Shown here piece by piece: positions 20,303-27,638 of a stretch of 64,000 nucleotides of DNA. The number at the start of each line of letters is the position of its first letter. The first letter of the stretch is position 1. The DNA comes from Deltaproteobacteria bacterium. Lineage in GTDB: Bacteria; Desulfobacterota; Desulfobaccia; Desulfobaccales; Desulfobaccaceae. Position numbers and translations under genes: made by a program. Where the stretch lies: NCBI GenBank assembly GCA_019309545.1, contig JAFDGA010000004.1:1-64000 (forward strand). The letters run 5' to 3'. Under the pieces are notes generated by a model, which did not search any database, had not been told where the DNA came from, and saw only the letters and a program-made list of their open reading frames with translations.

Positions 20303-20617
20303 ATGAAAGAGGTGGTCAAAAAACAGGTAGATGAAATTGTCGCGGCCCTGGATGCCGGGAAAAAACCTGAAGATTTTGCCGATGCCGCCCAAAAAGATCC
20401 CTATGTGTTTATTATGGAAGCGGATGGCAAGCTGCTGGTGCACCCCACCCTGGTGGGAGAGTCTCTGAAGGAAAAAGCTGGACCGGTCTACGAGGAAGTT
20501 GCCAAGGGAACGCCGGAGGGCACCTATGTGAGGTATGAATGGGGCGGCGCCAACAAATGCACCTATTCCCGGAAAACCAAAAGCGGACTGATTGTCGGTT
20601 GCGGATACAACGAATAA
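20303..20617 (+). CDS. Solitary Cache-like sensor domain protein
   Basis: A 104-residue protein consisting only of a single Cache-type fold: DPYVFIMEADGKLLVHPTLVGESL and GTYVRYEWGG, CTYSRKTKSGLIVGCGY. In most proteins this module is the extracellular ligand-binding part of chemoreceptors and kinases. Here no signal peptide, membrane segment or output domain is present, and the gene ends at an intrinsic terminator, so the protein is complete and probably cytoplasmic. AAGGAGG lies before the ATG. Its ligand and partner are unknown. Confidence 0.75.
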   Translation: MKEVVKKQVDEIVAALDAGKKPEDFADAAQKDPYVFIMEADGKLLVHPTLVGESLKEKAGPVYEEVAKGTPEGTYVRYEWGGANKCTYSRKTKSGLIVGCGYNE

Positions 20618-20651
20618 AATCCAGCCGCAGTTCTTCCGTAAACGTTTTAAA

Positions 20652-20680
20652 GGGCGATCAGAGATGGTCGCCCTTTTTTA
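20652..20680 (+). terminator. Intrinsic terminator of the Cache-like gene
   Basis: An 8-bp stem (GGGCGATC with GGTCGCCC, one G-T pair), loop AGAGAT and six T residues. Confidence 0.9.
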
Positions 20681-20937
20681 CCCTCCTGCTCCAGTTGCCT
20701 TGGGTCACGCCTGAACTTATTCTGGCACCCAAGTTGTACTGGAGCACGCCTTCCCCTGGGCAAGAGAGTCCCGCCTCGGTGGGCGTCGGCCGCCGGTTAG
20801 ACGGACCGCGATAAAATCCTGATCTCTGGCACCAGTAAAAACTGGCAGCCAGGCAACCTTAATCCAAGTAGTGCCAGGGGGAAATTTAGTTTGACGAGCA
20901 AGTCCTGGCTTGGCAGAATGCTGATTTACTATCAACG

Positions 20938-21123
20938 GTGTTCCACAGACCAGGATCCCTCTTAAAAATGGTTCGGGATGATCTGGCTGAGGGGGCGCCA
21001 GAAAAGCGGCATTTCCATACTCTCCCTGCAACGGCTGCTGGAAATTAATGGACTAAATCGCGCTTTGCTTAATCCTAAGTATTATGTTGCAGATATTTTG
21101 TATAAAGGTATTTCCGGAACATG
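20938..21123 (+). pseudogene. Degenerate IS1595/ISXO2-like transposase fragment
   Basis: Read across a frameshift near 20968, the strand gives GVPQTRIPLK, then KWFGMIWLRGRQKSGISILSLQRLLEIN. This resembles the segment of IS1595-family transposases where a HRTRTPL-like stretch precedes a KWFWAIWW-like and QKxGxSALxLQRxLG-like block. It ends in unrelated residues and a TGA at 21121-21123. There is no start, catalytic DDE/N segment or terminal repeat that I can see. The flanking 20681-20937 is gene-free, with only weak open frames on both strands. Confidence 0.5.
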
Positions 21124-21202
21124 ACACTGGGTAATGGTTTTTATATCATTGACCTATAGGCTAGAGCTGCATAAATGTTTGGTATAAAGATTTGATTGTC
21201 GT

Positions 21203-21233
21203 TTAAAAAGCTAAAGCGGATAAGCTTTAGCTT
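21203..21233 (-). terminator. Probable intrinsic terminator downstream of the minus-strand TPR gene
   Basis: A perfect 10-bp inverted repeat (AAGCTAAAGC, loop of 6, GCTTTAGCTT) at 21208-21233. Read on the minus strand it is followed by TTTTTAAAC. It lies about 140 bases past the TPR gene's stop. Confidence 0.6.
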
Positions 21234-21375
21234 ACCCGCATTAGCCAAGAAAAAATTATTTATCTTGAATTAATGTTTGGTTGCCTGATGCTCGGTTCAA
21301 AATTTTACGGGGCGGTGATGATTAATAGTTTTAGGCCCAGCGAATGTTTAGCTTAACTCAATATTCTCCCTTGGA

Positions 21376-21888
21376 TTATTTGCTCTTCTTTTCCATGGGA
21401 GGAATCTTGGCCGGGATGTCTTTGGGCTTGGGACCCATCTTGGCTTCCAGTCTTTGAATGTTTTCTGCAATGATCGGGGCGATGGCACTCTCTTTGCCCA
21501 ACTTTTTCACCGGCCGGACCGCATAGCAAAGACCGCCGGGGAAGCAGATCTGCTGAAGCTGCTCGTAATAATCCTTAGCGTGGGTGGCCCCCTGTTTCAG
21601 ATATGACAGGGCTTCCTGCATTTTGCCCTGACGCTCCATGATTACCGCCAAGTTATTGTTAGCAAAAGGATTGTTGACGTCGGCTTTAATCACCTTCTCG
21701 AATTGCTCCTGGGCAGCATCATATTTGCCTTCCTTCATGAAATCGTAGCCTTTGATCAAGGGGGTAAAAATATCCTCTGCCATCGGCCGTGGTTGCGCCA
21801 TGCTGGGTGCCGCCAGGGCCATACACAGGCAAATTGCTCCCAAAATTGCAAGTACTGAAAATCCCACCCATTTACGCATATTTCGCAT
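21376..21888 (-). CDS. Secreted TPR protein with CxxxxC loop, paralogue A
   Basis: After a signal peptide (cleavage near PSMA-QP) the protein has about two tetratricopeptide repeats: GYDFMKEGKYDAAQEQFEKVIKAD and NPFANNNLAVIMERQGKMQEALSYL. It then has a motif QICFPGGLCYAVRP and a lysine-rich tail. TPRs mediate protein contacts, here in the periplasm or outside. It is a clear paralogue of the divergently transcribed gene at 22213: both mature forms start near QPRP(M/L)(A/T)EDI and share the C-x-x-G-G-x-C motif. The start at 21888 has GGAGGGAG nearby. The function is unknown. Confidence 0.8.
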   Translation of the reverse strand: MRNMRKWVGFSVLAILGAICLCMALAAPSMAQPRPMAEDIFTPLIKGYDFMKEGKYDAAQEQFEKVIKADVNNPFANNNLAVIMERQGKMQEALSYLKQGATHAKDYYEQLQQICFPGGLCYAVRPVKKLGKESAIAPIIAENIQRLEAKMGPKPKDIPAKIPPMEKKSK

Positions 21889-21941
21889 TTTCTCCCTCCT
21901 TATTCAGAGCTTGGGAAAAAGCCGCCCCGTCCCACGGTTAA

Positions 21942-21970
21942 ACAATAAAGGTTATTTTTTATAATGTCAA
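21942..21970 (-). promoter_or_regulatory. Promoter of TPR paralogue A
   Basis: On the minus strand TTGACA (21970-21965), 17 bases, TATTGT (21947-21942), about 55 bases before the start codon. Confidence 0.6.
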
Positions 21971-21988
21971 GTAACAAACTAAGGGTGA

Positions 21989-22001
21989 TAACCTCGGGTT
22001 A
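21989..22001. promoter_or_regulatory. Operator-like dyad TAACC-TCG-GGTTA between divergent TPR genes
   Basis: A perfect 5-bp arm inverted repeat in the 324-bp space between the two TPR genes, just upstream of paralogue A's promoter. A near-identical dyad is at 51814-51826. A binding role is inferred only from shape and position. Confidence 0.3.
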
Positions 22002-22130
22002 CATTTTTTCGCTGCTTACCCATGGCAAGTTACCCTTATCCCCCCTGTTTCGACAATCAAGACAGGTATTAAGGGAACAACCCGCTTTAGAGTGCGAGTG
22101 CTTAATCTTACTTGCAATTTTAATGTTTTA

Positions 22131-22160
22131 TTGACATTGATAAGTAAAAACTCTTATGGT
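22131..22160 (+). promoter_or_regulatory. Promoter of TPR paralogue B
   Basis: TTGACA at 22131-22136, 18 bases, TATGGT at 22155-22160, about 50 bases before the TTG start. Confidence 0.55.
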
Positions 22161-22212
22161 TAAAATAGGTAACAGCGGTTTTCGCAGATAACTGATTGAA
22201 AGGAGATAAAAA

Positions 22213-22686
22213 TTGCTAACGCTAATGAGCTGTAAACCACGAATCCGGATATTGACCATGCTGGGGCTGACCGCCCTAGTCTTGACAATCTTCTCCCTGG
22301 CCATGGCCCAACCCCGCCCGCTGACGGAGGATATTGTCACCCCCCTGTCCCTTGGGTACGACGAACTGAAAGCTGGTAATACTGAGGTGGCCCAGTATCA
22401 ATTTGAAAAAGTATTAAAAGGCGACCCGGATAACCCTTATGCCCTCAACAACCTGGCGGTGATTCTGGAACGGCAGGGAAAGTTCAAGGAAGCCATGGCC
22501 TATCTGCTGCAGGCCGAAACCCATGCCGGGGACTATCTGCAAAAGCCTGATGAGATCTGCGACATCGGTGGCATCTGCATGGCCATAAAGCCCTCCAGGC
22601 TATCGGGCGGAGAAAGCAGCATCGCCCCTCTGGTGCATGGCAATATCAATCTGCTCAAGATCAAAATCGGCAAGCAAAAGTACTAA
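22213..22686 (+). CDS. Secreted TPR protein with CxxxxC loop, paralogue B
   Basis: Same architecture as the divergent gene at 21376-21888. It has a signal peptide ending near AMA-QP, QPRPLTEDIVTPLSLGYDEL, a TPR-like pair (NTEVAQYQFEKVLKGDPDNPYALNNLAVI), then EICDIGGICMAIKP and a short end without the lysine-rich tail. I take the TTG at 22213 because AAAGGAG lies seven bases before it; the ATG at 22225 is too far from that site. The stop is only 3 bp from the convergent mogA. The function is unknown; both copies keep the two cysteines, so a disulfide or metal site is plausible. Confidence 0.8.
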   Translation: MLTLMSCKPRIRILTMLGLTALVLTIFSLAMAQPRPLTEDIVTPLSLGYDELKAGNTEVAQYQFEKVLKGDPDNPYALNNLAVILERQGKFKEAMAYLLQAETHAGDYLQKPDEICDIGGICMAIKPSRLSGGESSIAPLVHGNINLLKIKIGKQKY

Positions 22687-22689
22687 ATT

Positions 22690-23181
22690 TCAAGGACTGC
22701 CGCATTCGGCGGCCCTGCCTTGAATCTTTTCCAAAGCATGCGGCAAGGCCGGCAACACCACGGCCAGATTTTCCCGCACCGCGCGGGGGCTGCCGGGCAG
22801 ATTGATGATCAGGGTCTGGCCGCGTATCCCGGCTTGGGCCCGGGAGAGCATGGCATGGGGGGTGAAGTCCAGGCTGGCGGCCCGCATCGCCTCGGCCAAA
22901 CCCGGCACCGACCGGTCAACCACCGCCTGGGTCGCTTCCGGGGTCAGATCCCGGGGGCTTACCCCGGTCCCGCCCGTAGTCAGGATCAGATCCAAATGCT
23001 GCTGATCGCTCCATTCTACCAGCCGGACGACGATGGCCTCCAGTTCATCGGGCACTAGGGCATAGGCTTCTACCCGATAACGGGTAGCCGGCAGCTGTTG
23101 TCTTATTTCCGCAGCGCTTAGGTCCTGCCGTACCCCTTGGGCCCCTTTGTCGCTAACGGTCAGGATTCCGACCCGAAACAT
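22690..23181 (-). CDS. mogA: Molybdopterin adenylyltransferase MogA/MoaB family
   Basis: The MoCF-biosynthesis fold is shown by VGILTVSDKGAQGVRQD, the loop TTGGTGVSPRDLTPEAT and INLPGSPRAVREN. MogA activates molybdopterin with ATP before molybdate insertion. The gene's start lies 29 bp inside the end of the upstream MOSC-domain gene, a common MOSC-mogA pairing in anaerobes. Length (163 aa) is normal. Confidence 0.92.
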   Translation of the reverse strand: MFRVGILTVSDKGAQGVRQDLSAAEIRQQLPATRYRVEAYALVPDELEAIVVRLVEWSDQQHLDLILTTGGTGVSPRDLTPEATQAVVDRSVPGLAEAMRAASLDFTPHAMLSRAQAGIRGQTLIINLPGSPRAVRENLAVVLPALPHALEKIQGRAAECGSP

Positions 23182-23623
23182 CTACTACCTCGATAGAGTC
23201 GCCGGGATGCACTTCACCCCCGACTATTACCCGGGCAAAGATCCCCTCATCGGGGATCAGGGATGCTCCTACCATTTTTCGGATGGGAGAATCCGGGTGG
23301 TCTTCCTTGCCGATCTGGGTAACCTCCAGTTCGACCTGGGAGCCGATACGCAGCCGGGTACCGAGCGGCAGGGAGGTGAGCTCCAGCCCCGCGGTGGTAA
23401 GATTTTCGGCAAAATCCCCGGGGCCGACATCCAGACCTTGCTGTCGGAGCCGAGCGATACTCTCCTGACCCAAAAGACTGATCTGTCGAGGCCAGTCACC
23501 GGCATGGGCATCCCCTTCCAAGCCATAGCCGGCGATCAGGTGGGCCTGGGGAAGGTTTTCTTTCTGAACTCCTCTGCTGCGGCTGCGGGAAACGGCCACA
23601 ATCCGGGGGTATGGCTCATCCAT
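23153..23623 (-). CDS. MOSC-domain protein, without the usual cysteine
   Basis: The MOSC fold is seen in GYGLEGDAHAGDWPRQISLLGQESI, ENLTTAGLEL, LPLGTRLRIG and PDEGIFARVIVGGEVHPGD. Stand-alone MOSC proteins next to mogA are linked to molybdenum cofactor or sulfur-carrier chemistry. In this family the segment after VTQIGKE normally holds a conserved cysteine (KECH or similar). Here it reads GKEDHPDSPIRK, and no cysteine occurs anywhere in the protein. It may therefore bind rather than transfer sulfur. It overlaps mogA by 29 bp. Confidence 0.85.
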   Translation of the reverse strand: MDEPYPRIVAVSRSRSRGVQKENLPQAHLIAGYGLEGDAHAGDWPRQISLLGQESIARLRQQGLDVGPGDFAENLTTAGLELTSLPLGTRLRIGSQVELEVTQIGKEDHPDSPIRKMVGASLIPDEGIFARVIVGGEVHPGDSIEVVDVSGRNPDR

Positions 23624-23657
23624 CAGTTTGACGGCATTGATAAGTGTAGATTTAATT

Positions 23658-25736
23658 TTATGATGCTTCGGCTTTGGCCGCAGCGATCACCTTTTCAGCC
23701 AGGGGTTGGGGCATCTCTTCATAGTGGGAAAATTCCATTTCAAAGGTTCCCCGTCCGCCAGTTTTGGAAGTAAGATCAAGGGCATAAAACTGGACCTCAG
23801 CCATCGGCACCTGGGCAGTGATGATCTGCAGGTTGCCCTCGCTATCCATGCCCAGCACCCGACCTCGGCGAGCATTGAGATCCCCCAGAATATCACCCAG
23901 GTATTCCTCCGGGACGGTGATGGTCATCTTCATGATCGGTTCCAGTAGTATGGGATGGGCGGCTTCCACTCCTTTTTTAAAACCCATTGAGCCGGCGATC
24001 TTGAAAGCCATGTCCGAGGAGTCAACTTCGTGGAAGGACCCATCATAGAGGGTAACCTTAAGATCAACTACCGGGTAGCCGGCCAGCACCCCCTCCGCCA
24101 TGGCCTCAACAATGCCTTTTTCTACGGCTGGAATATACTGTTTGGGGATGACCCCGCCGACGATTTTATCCACGAATTCAAATCCGCCGCCCCGAGGCAG
24201 GGGTTGCAGTTCCAACCAGGTATCTCCGTATTGTCCCCGGCCGCCGGATTGTCGTTTGTATTTGCCCTGAACCTTGGTAGTCCCTTTGATGGTCTCTCGA
24301 TAAGGCACCTTGGGAGTTTTGAGGTTGACCTCCACCCCGAATTTGCGTTTCATTTTTTCAACCGTAGCTTCGATATGGACCTGACCCATGCCTGACAACA
24401 GGATCTCTTTGGTCTCTGGATTTCGAGTGACTTTCAGGGAGGGATCCTCCTCTAACAGACGGGCAATGGAGGAGAAAACTTTTTCCTCATCGCCCCGGCT
24501 CTTAGGTTCCACCGCAAAGGTGATCACGGGTTTGGGCAGTTGAAAAGCCGGAAGGATAATCGGCTGGCTCTCTTCACAAAGCGTATCGCCGGTAACTGTT
24601 TCTTTGAGTTTGGCGACGGCAGCAATGCATCCTGGCCCTGCGCTCTCCACCGGCTTCTGACCTTTGCCTTCCAATTGAAAAAGCTGGCCCAGACGTTCGC
24701 TAACCTCTTTATTGGCATTCCACACCGTCGAATCAGGTTTCATGGTGCCGGAGTAGATCCGAAAAATTGATAAGCGGCCGGCATAAGGATCGGCTATGGT
24801 CTTAAAAACATAGGCAGCCAGGGGGCCGTCGGCATCTGGTGCTAGGTTGATTTCGGCTTTGGTTTTGGGGTTCTGCCCGGTTATTGCCCCGCGGTCGGAC
24901 GGAGAGGGCAGAAATAAATTCACCGCATCCATTAACAGGCGGGTGCCCTGATTCTTCAACGCCGCGCCAAAAAGCACCGGCACAATATTACCCGTTAGAG
25001 TTCCGGCCCTCAGGCCCTGAAAGATTTCTTCAGGGCTGAGCTGCTCTTCTTCCAGGAATTTTTCGATCAGGGCGTCATCGCTTTCGGCAGCGAAGTTGAG
25101 CAAGTCCAGGCGCTGGCTCTCGACTTCGTCGGCCATCTCGGGCGGAATCTCCCCTTCGTCCAGCTTCCCGCTGCCATCGCTCTTAAAGGTATAGGCTTTG
25201 AGTCCGATCAGATCCACCACCCCTCTAAAATCGGCTTCTTGACCGATGGGGAGCTGAATCGGCACGGGCTGGGCCTGCAAAATGTCCTTGATATCTGCCA
25301 GCACCCGGCGATAATCGGCCAATTCCCGGTCCATCTTGTTGATAAAGATTAATCGGGGTAAATGGTGCTGGTTGGCAAAATTCCAGACTTTTTCCGTACC
25401 TACCTTGACACCATCAACGGCATCGACAATCACCAAGGCCCCGTCAACGACTTGTAGCGCCGCCTGAGTATCAGATAGAAAGTTATCGTCTCCAGGGGTA
25501 TCGATCAGGTAAACCGAATGTTTCTTGTACTCGTAATGGTGACTGGCCGAAGAAATGGAAATTTGACGTTTAATCTCTTCGGGCTCATAGTCCAGGATGG
25601 AACTGCCATCATCTACTTTTCCCAGCCGGGTGGTGGCCCCAGCCATAAACAACAGGGCCTCGGCCAATGAAGTCTTACCCGAGCCACTGTGGCCAATCAG
25701 GGCTAAGTCACGGAAATTATCCAGTTTGCCAGCCAT
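23658..25736 (-). CDS. Elongation factor G-like GTPase (EF-G paralogue, EF-G2 type)
   Basis: A 692-residue translational GTPase with all five EF-G domains. The G motifs differ from housekeeping EF-G: P-loop GHSGSGKT (usually GHIDAGKTT), DTPGDDNF in place of DTPGHVDF, and FINKMDRE conserved. This matches the divergent EF-G-like group present beside the normal fusA in many bacteria. The histidine of DTPGH, essential for fast ribosome-stimulated hydrolysis in EF-G, is absent (D). Its role in translation or ribosome release is uncertain. GGGAG lies before the ATG. Confidence 0.9.
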   Translation of the reverse strand: MAGKLDNFRDLALIGHSGSGKTSLAEALLFMAGATTRLGKVDDGSSILDYEPEEIKRQISISSASHHYEYKKHSVYLIDTPGDDNFLSDTQAALQVVDGALVIVDAVDGVKVGTEKVWNFANQHHLPRLIFINKMDRELADYRRVLADIKDILQAQPVPIQLPIGQEADFRGVVDLIGLKAYTFKSDGSGKLDEGEIPPEMADEVESQRLDLLNFAAESDDALIEKFLEEEQLSPEEIFQGLRAGTLTGNIVPVLFGAALKNQGTRLLMDAVNLFLPSPSDRGAITGQNPKTKAEINLAPDADGPLAAYVFKTIADPYAGRLSIFRIYSGTMKPDSTVWNANKEVSERLGQLFQLEGKGQKPVESAGPGCIAAVAKLKETVTGDTLCEESQPIILPAFQLPKPVITFAVEPKSRGDEEKVFSSIARLLEEDPSLKVTRNPETKEILLSGMGQVHIEATVEKMKRKFGVEVNLKTPKVPYRETIKGTTKVQGKYKRQSGGRGQYGDTWLELQPLPRGGGFEFVDKIVGGVIPKQYIPAVEKGIVEAMAEGVLAGYPVVDLKVTLYDGSFHEVDSSDMAFKIAGSMGFKKGVEAAHPILLEPIMKMTITVPEEYLGDILGDLNARRGRVLGMDSEGNLQIITAQVPMAEVQFYALDLTSKTGGRGTFEMEFSHYEEMPQPLAEKVIAAAKAEAS

Positions 25737-26239
25737 GCAAATCTCCCTTCCCGGTTTTATTCCTCCCCAAAAGCTGACGGGTGAATTCTTGCTAGTTTAT
25801 AAATAGATCTTAATATCTATCAGATTAATAATGATCTTTCAATATCCATTAGTAAGGGAAATCTCGCCTGCCGGCCAAGGTAGTTTATCTCCTAAGGGCT
25901 TAATTTTTTGGAACTTGCCTAATCGCATACTGGCGGGCCAGAGAGAATCTGCTATAATTTGTCTATATCTAATGGAACACGGTAAATGCACTACTACCTC
26001 CCGATGATCTGACCCTGACAACAAGGTTTTTAATTTTTCAACCTCGATTAATACCGGGCTGTCCGTGAAAATTCCATTTCAGTTATACTCGCAACCAAAC
26101 CCAAACCGCCATCGGATCTCCAGGAGACCCCGGCTCAGTTCAAGCTACGTCTCCGGGGAAATCGCCGCGGCTAAGACAACTGCAGCCGCCAAGGAATTAT
26201 CTCCGCCGCCGGTTATTGAAGGGTGGTTAACTCCCTGGC
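25737..26239. other. Gene-poor region upstream of the EF-G paralogue
   Basis: About 500 bases with only short open frames lacking ribosome sites or recognisable protein sequence. The minus-strand EF-G promoter should lie near its start, but no convincing boxes were found. Confidence 0.4.
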
Positions 26240-26443
26240 GCGGATTTACCGGTGATAGGCGTGAGCTGGCAGGTCTGCCAGGAGTTTATTAAGAAATTTC
26301 AGGCCTTAGCGGAAGCAACTCACCGTTTGCCCACCGAAGCCGAGTGGGATTACTCCTGCCGGGCCGCGGCCCGCTTTCACGTCCCGCCGATCTCCCGGAA
26401 TCGACCCCACATAGTAGGATTCTGTCAGGTGAAAATAGCCTGA
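26240..26443 (+). pseudogene. Formylglycine-generating enzyme/sulfatase-modifying factor (SUMF1-type) fragment
   Basis: The frame reads ADLPVIGVSWQVCQEFIKKF and THRLPTEAEWDYSCRAAA. The PV..VSW(Q/x)..C..F and RLPTEAEWEYACRAG patterns are hallmarks of the FGE-sulfatase domain. Only about 45 residues match. A stop lies a few codons upstream and the downstream residues are unrelated. A full domain has about 220-250 residues, so this is a relic. Confidence 0.7.
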
Positions 26444-26829
26444 CCTCAACCAGAGGGTAGTAATCCGATCGGTTTCAGCCCGCTGCAACCGCAACCTGTG
26501 GGATAGAACCCTACCACCCCCCACCTTCCTTGTCTCTGTCCAGTCCGGTGAGACAGTTTAGGTCCAGCCTTTTCTGCAACGGATTCCTTGGCTAAGCCTC
26601 AGGAAAAGGGGCAAGTCCAGAGCTACTGAGAACTTTTATCATAACAGGATCACCTTCGGGAAGCACCTCAGACCGGATCTTTGCTGCCATTATGTTTAAG
26701 TATTTTAAAATATTTAAATAATTAAATTGTTATAAATCGTTTTTGATAAAAAATTAAATTTTTGTTGTATAATTATCTTTACATAAAGTATAATTTTTCG
26801 GAAATTTTGCCCGTTTTTTATAAAATGTT
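26444..26829. other. Non-coding region, AT-rich in its second half
   Basis: No supported gene. From about 26690 the sequence is strongly AT-rich and leads into the sigma28-like promoter and flagellin stub. Confidence 0.4.
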
Positions 26830-26857
26830 TAAAGTTCTTAAATAAAATGTTCGATAA
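26830..26857 (+). promoter_or_regulatory. Sigma28 (FliA)-like promoter upstream of the flagellin stub
   Basis: TAAAGTTC at 26830-26837, 12 bases, TTCGATAA at 26850-26857, compared with the FliA consensus TAAAGTTT-N11-GCCGATAA. It is about 64 bases before a flagellin-like start codon. Confidence 0.55.
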
Positions 26858-26920
26858 TAAGAACAAAGGTATCATGAATCCGACATGGAGGTTAATAAGT
26901 CCAACAAGGAGGTGAAGATC

Positions 26921-27037
26921 ATGTCATTGCTAATTAACCGCCATCTTATGGGCATGAATGCGGCCTGGGAACCTAAGTTTGACTTATGGCCGGTTGTCCT
27001 GCTCCGTTCCAGGGCTATCATCAGAGCTCCCGGTTAA
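26921..27037 (+). pseudogene. fliC: Flagellin N-terminal stub
   Basis: A 38-codon frame starts MSLLINRHLMGMNAAW, closely resembling the universal flagellin N-terminus (MSLxINxNxxAxNA). AAGGAGG lies eight bases before the ATG. The remaining residues (EPKFDLWPVVLLRS) do not continue the flagellin helix ND0, and the frame ends at TAA. A deletion seems to have removed the rest of the gene while its start signals and a sigma28-like promoter survive. It is not a functional filament protein. Confidence 0.6.
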
Positions 27038-27141
27038 TTCGGTGGTGGTCAAGGTGGTCAATCCTAATTCACACCATCTCTGGCCGTGCAGTAATTGGGG
27101 GTTGAGATCATCAGAGGCCGAGCCCAAAGGAGGAAAAAGTT

Positions 27142-27414
27142 ATGCCAACAATAGATTTTGATTCCAAAATTAAGCTGAACATAGATCAGGTTTCTAAATT
27201 AACCGGGGTTAGGAAATCTACCCTGCGGTATTGGGAAAAGACCTTTGAGGAATTCTTAAAACCTAAACGGACCGAATCCAATCGGCGGGAGTATAGCCTG
27301 TCGGATGTGGAAAAGGTAAATACGATCAAAAGATTGATCGATGAAGAACACCTGACCACTTTGGGAGTCCGGCTGCGGCTTGATCAATTCTCAGACGAGA
27401 CTAAGGGTAATTGA
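27142..27414 (+). CDS. Small MerR-type DNA-binding protein
   Basis: A 90-residue protein with a MerR winged-helix module only: LNIDQVSKLTGVRKSTLRYWEKTF, then YSLSDVEKVNTIKRLIDEEHLTTLGVRLRL. No C-terminal effector domain or long dimerisation helix follows, so it is of the short HTH_17/MlrA-like kind. AAAGGAGG precedes the ATG. It lies 104 bases behind the flagellin stub and may be read from that gene's sigma28-like promoter. Target genes are unknown. Confidence 0.8.
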   Translation: MPTIDFDSKIKLNIDQVSKLTGVRKSTLRYWEKTFEEFLKPKRTESNRREYSLSDVEKVNTIKRLIDEEHLTTLGVRLRLDQFSDETKGN

Positions 27415-27539
27415 TAAATCGAGAATCAGCCAGGCCGAAAAAGCAGAGGCATGCCACCATGCTTCTGACATCTTTGGGATCTTAAGGGCAAATGAAAAAA
27501 GGTGACCAATCTTATGATCCCAACTAACAGACTCAATCG

Positions 27540-27595
27540 ACCGAAACGGCCTTATACGCCTGAAACGAATAGATAGGTCAAGAGGTCGTTTCGGT
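27540..27595. repeat. 12-bp inverted repeat around 32 bases (GGYCGTTTCGGT)
   Basis: Arms at 27540-27551 and 27584-27595, one mismatch. No T-run follows. Possibly a structured RNA or protein-binding site between the MerR gene and the convergent CCG-domain gene. Confidence 0.35.
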
Positions 27596-27606
27596 TTCTA
27601 ACCAAA

Positions 27607-27623
27607 CCGGGGTGACGCCCCGG
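27607..27623 (-). terminator. GC-rich hairpin downstream of the CCG-domain gene
   Basis: CCGGGG, loop of five, CCCCGG. On the minus strand it is followed by TTTGGTT, a weak T-run, 16 bases past the stop of the CCG-domain gene. Confidence 0.45.
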
Positions 27624-27638
27624 AAAGATCGGCAGAAC

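Noticed and set aside
20717-21031. 104-codon minus-strand frame in the IS remnant area
   Set aside because: Proline/arginine-rich and without homology or ribosome site; the plus strand gives a recognisable transposase relic instead.
23658-25736. Housekeeping fusA
   Set aside because: The P-loop and DTPG region differ from EF-G, and no ribosomal protein or tuf genes are nearby.
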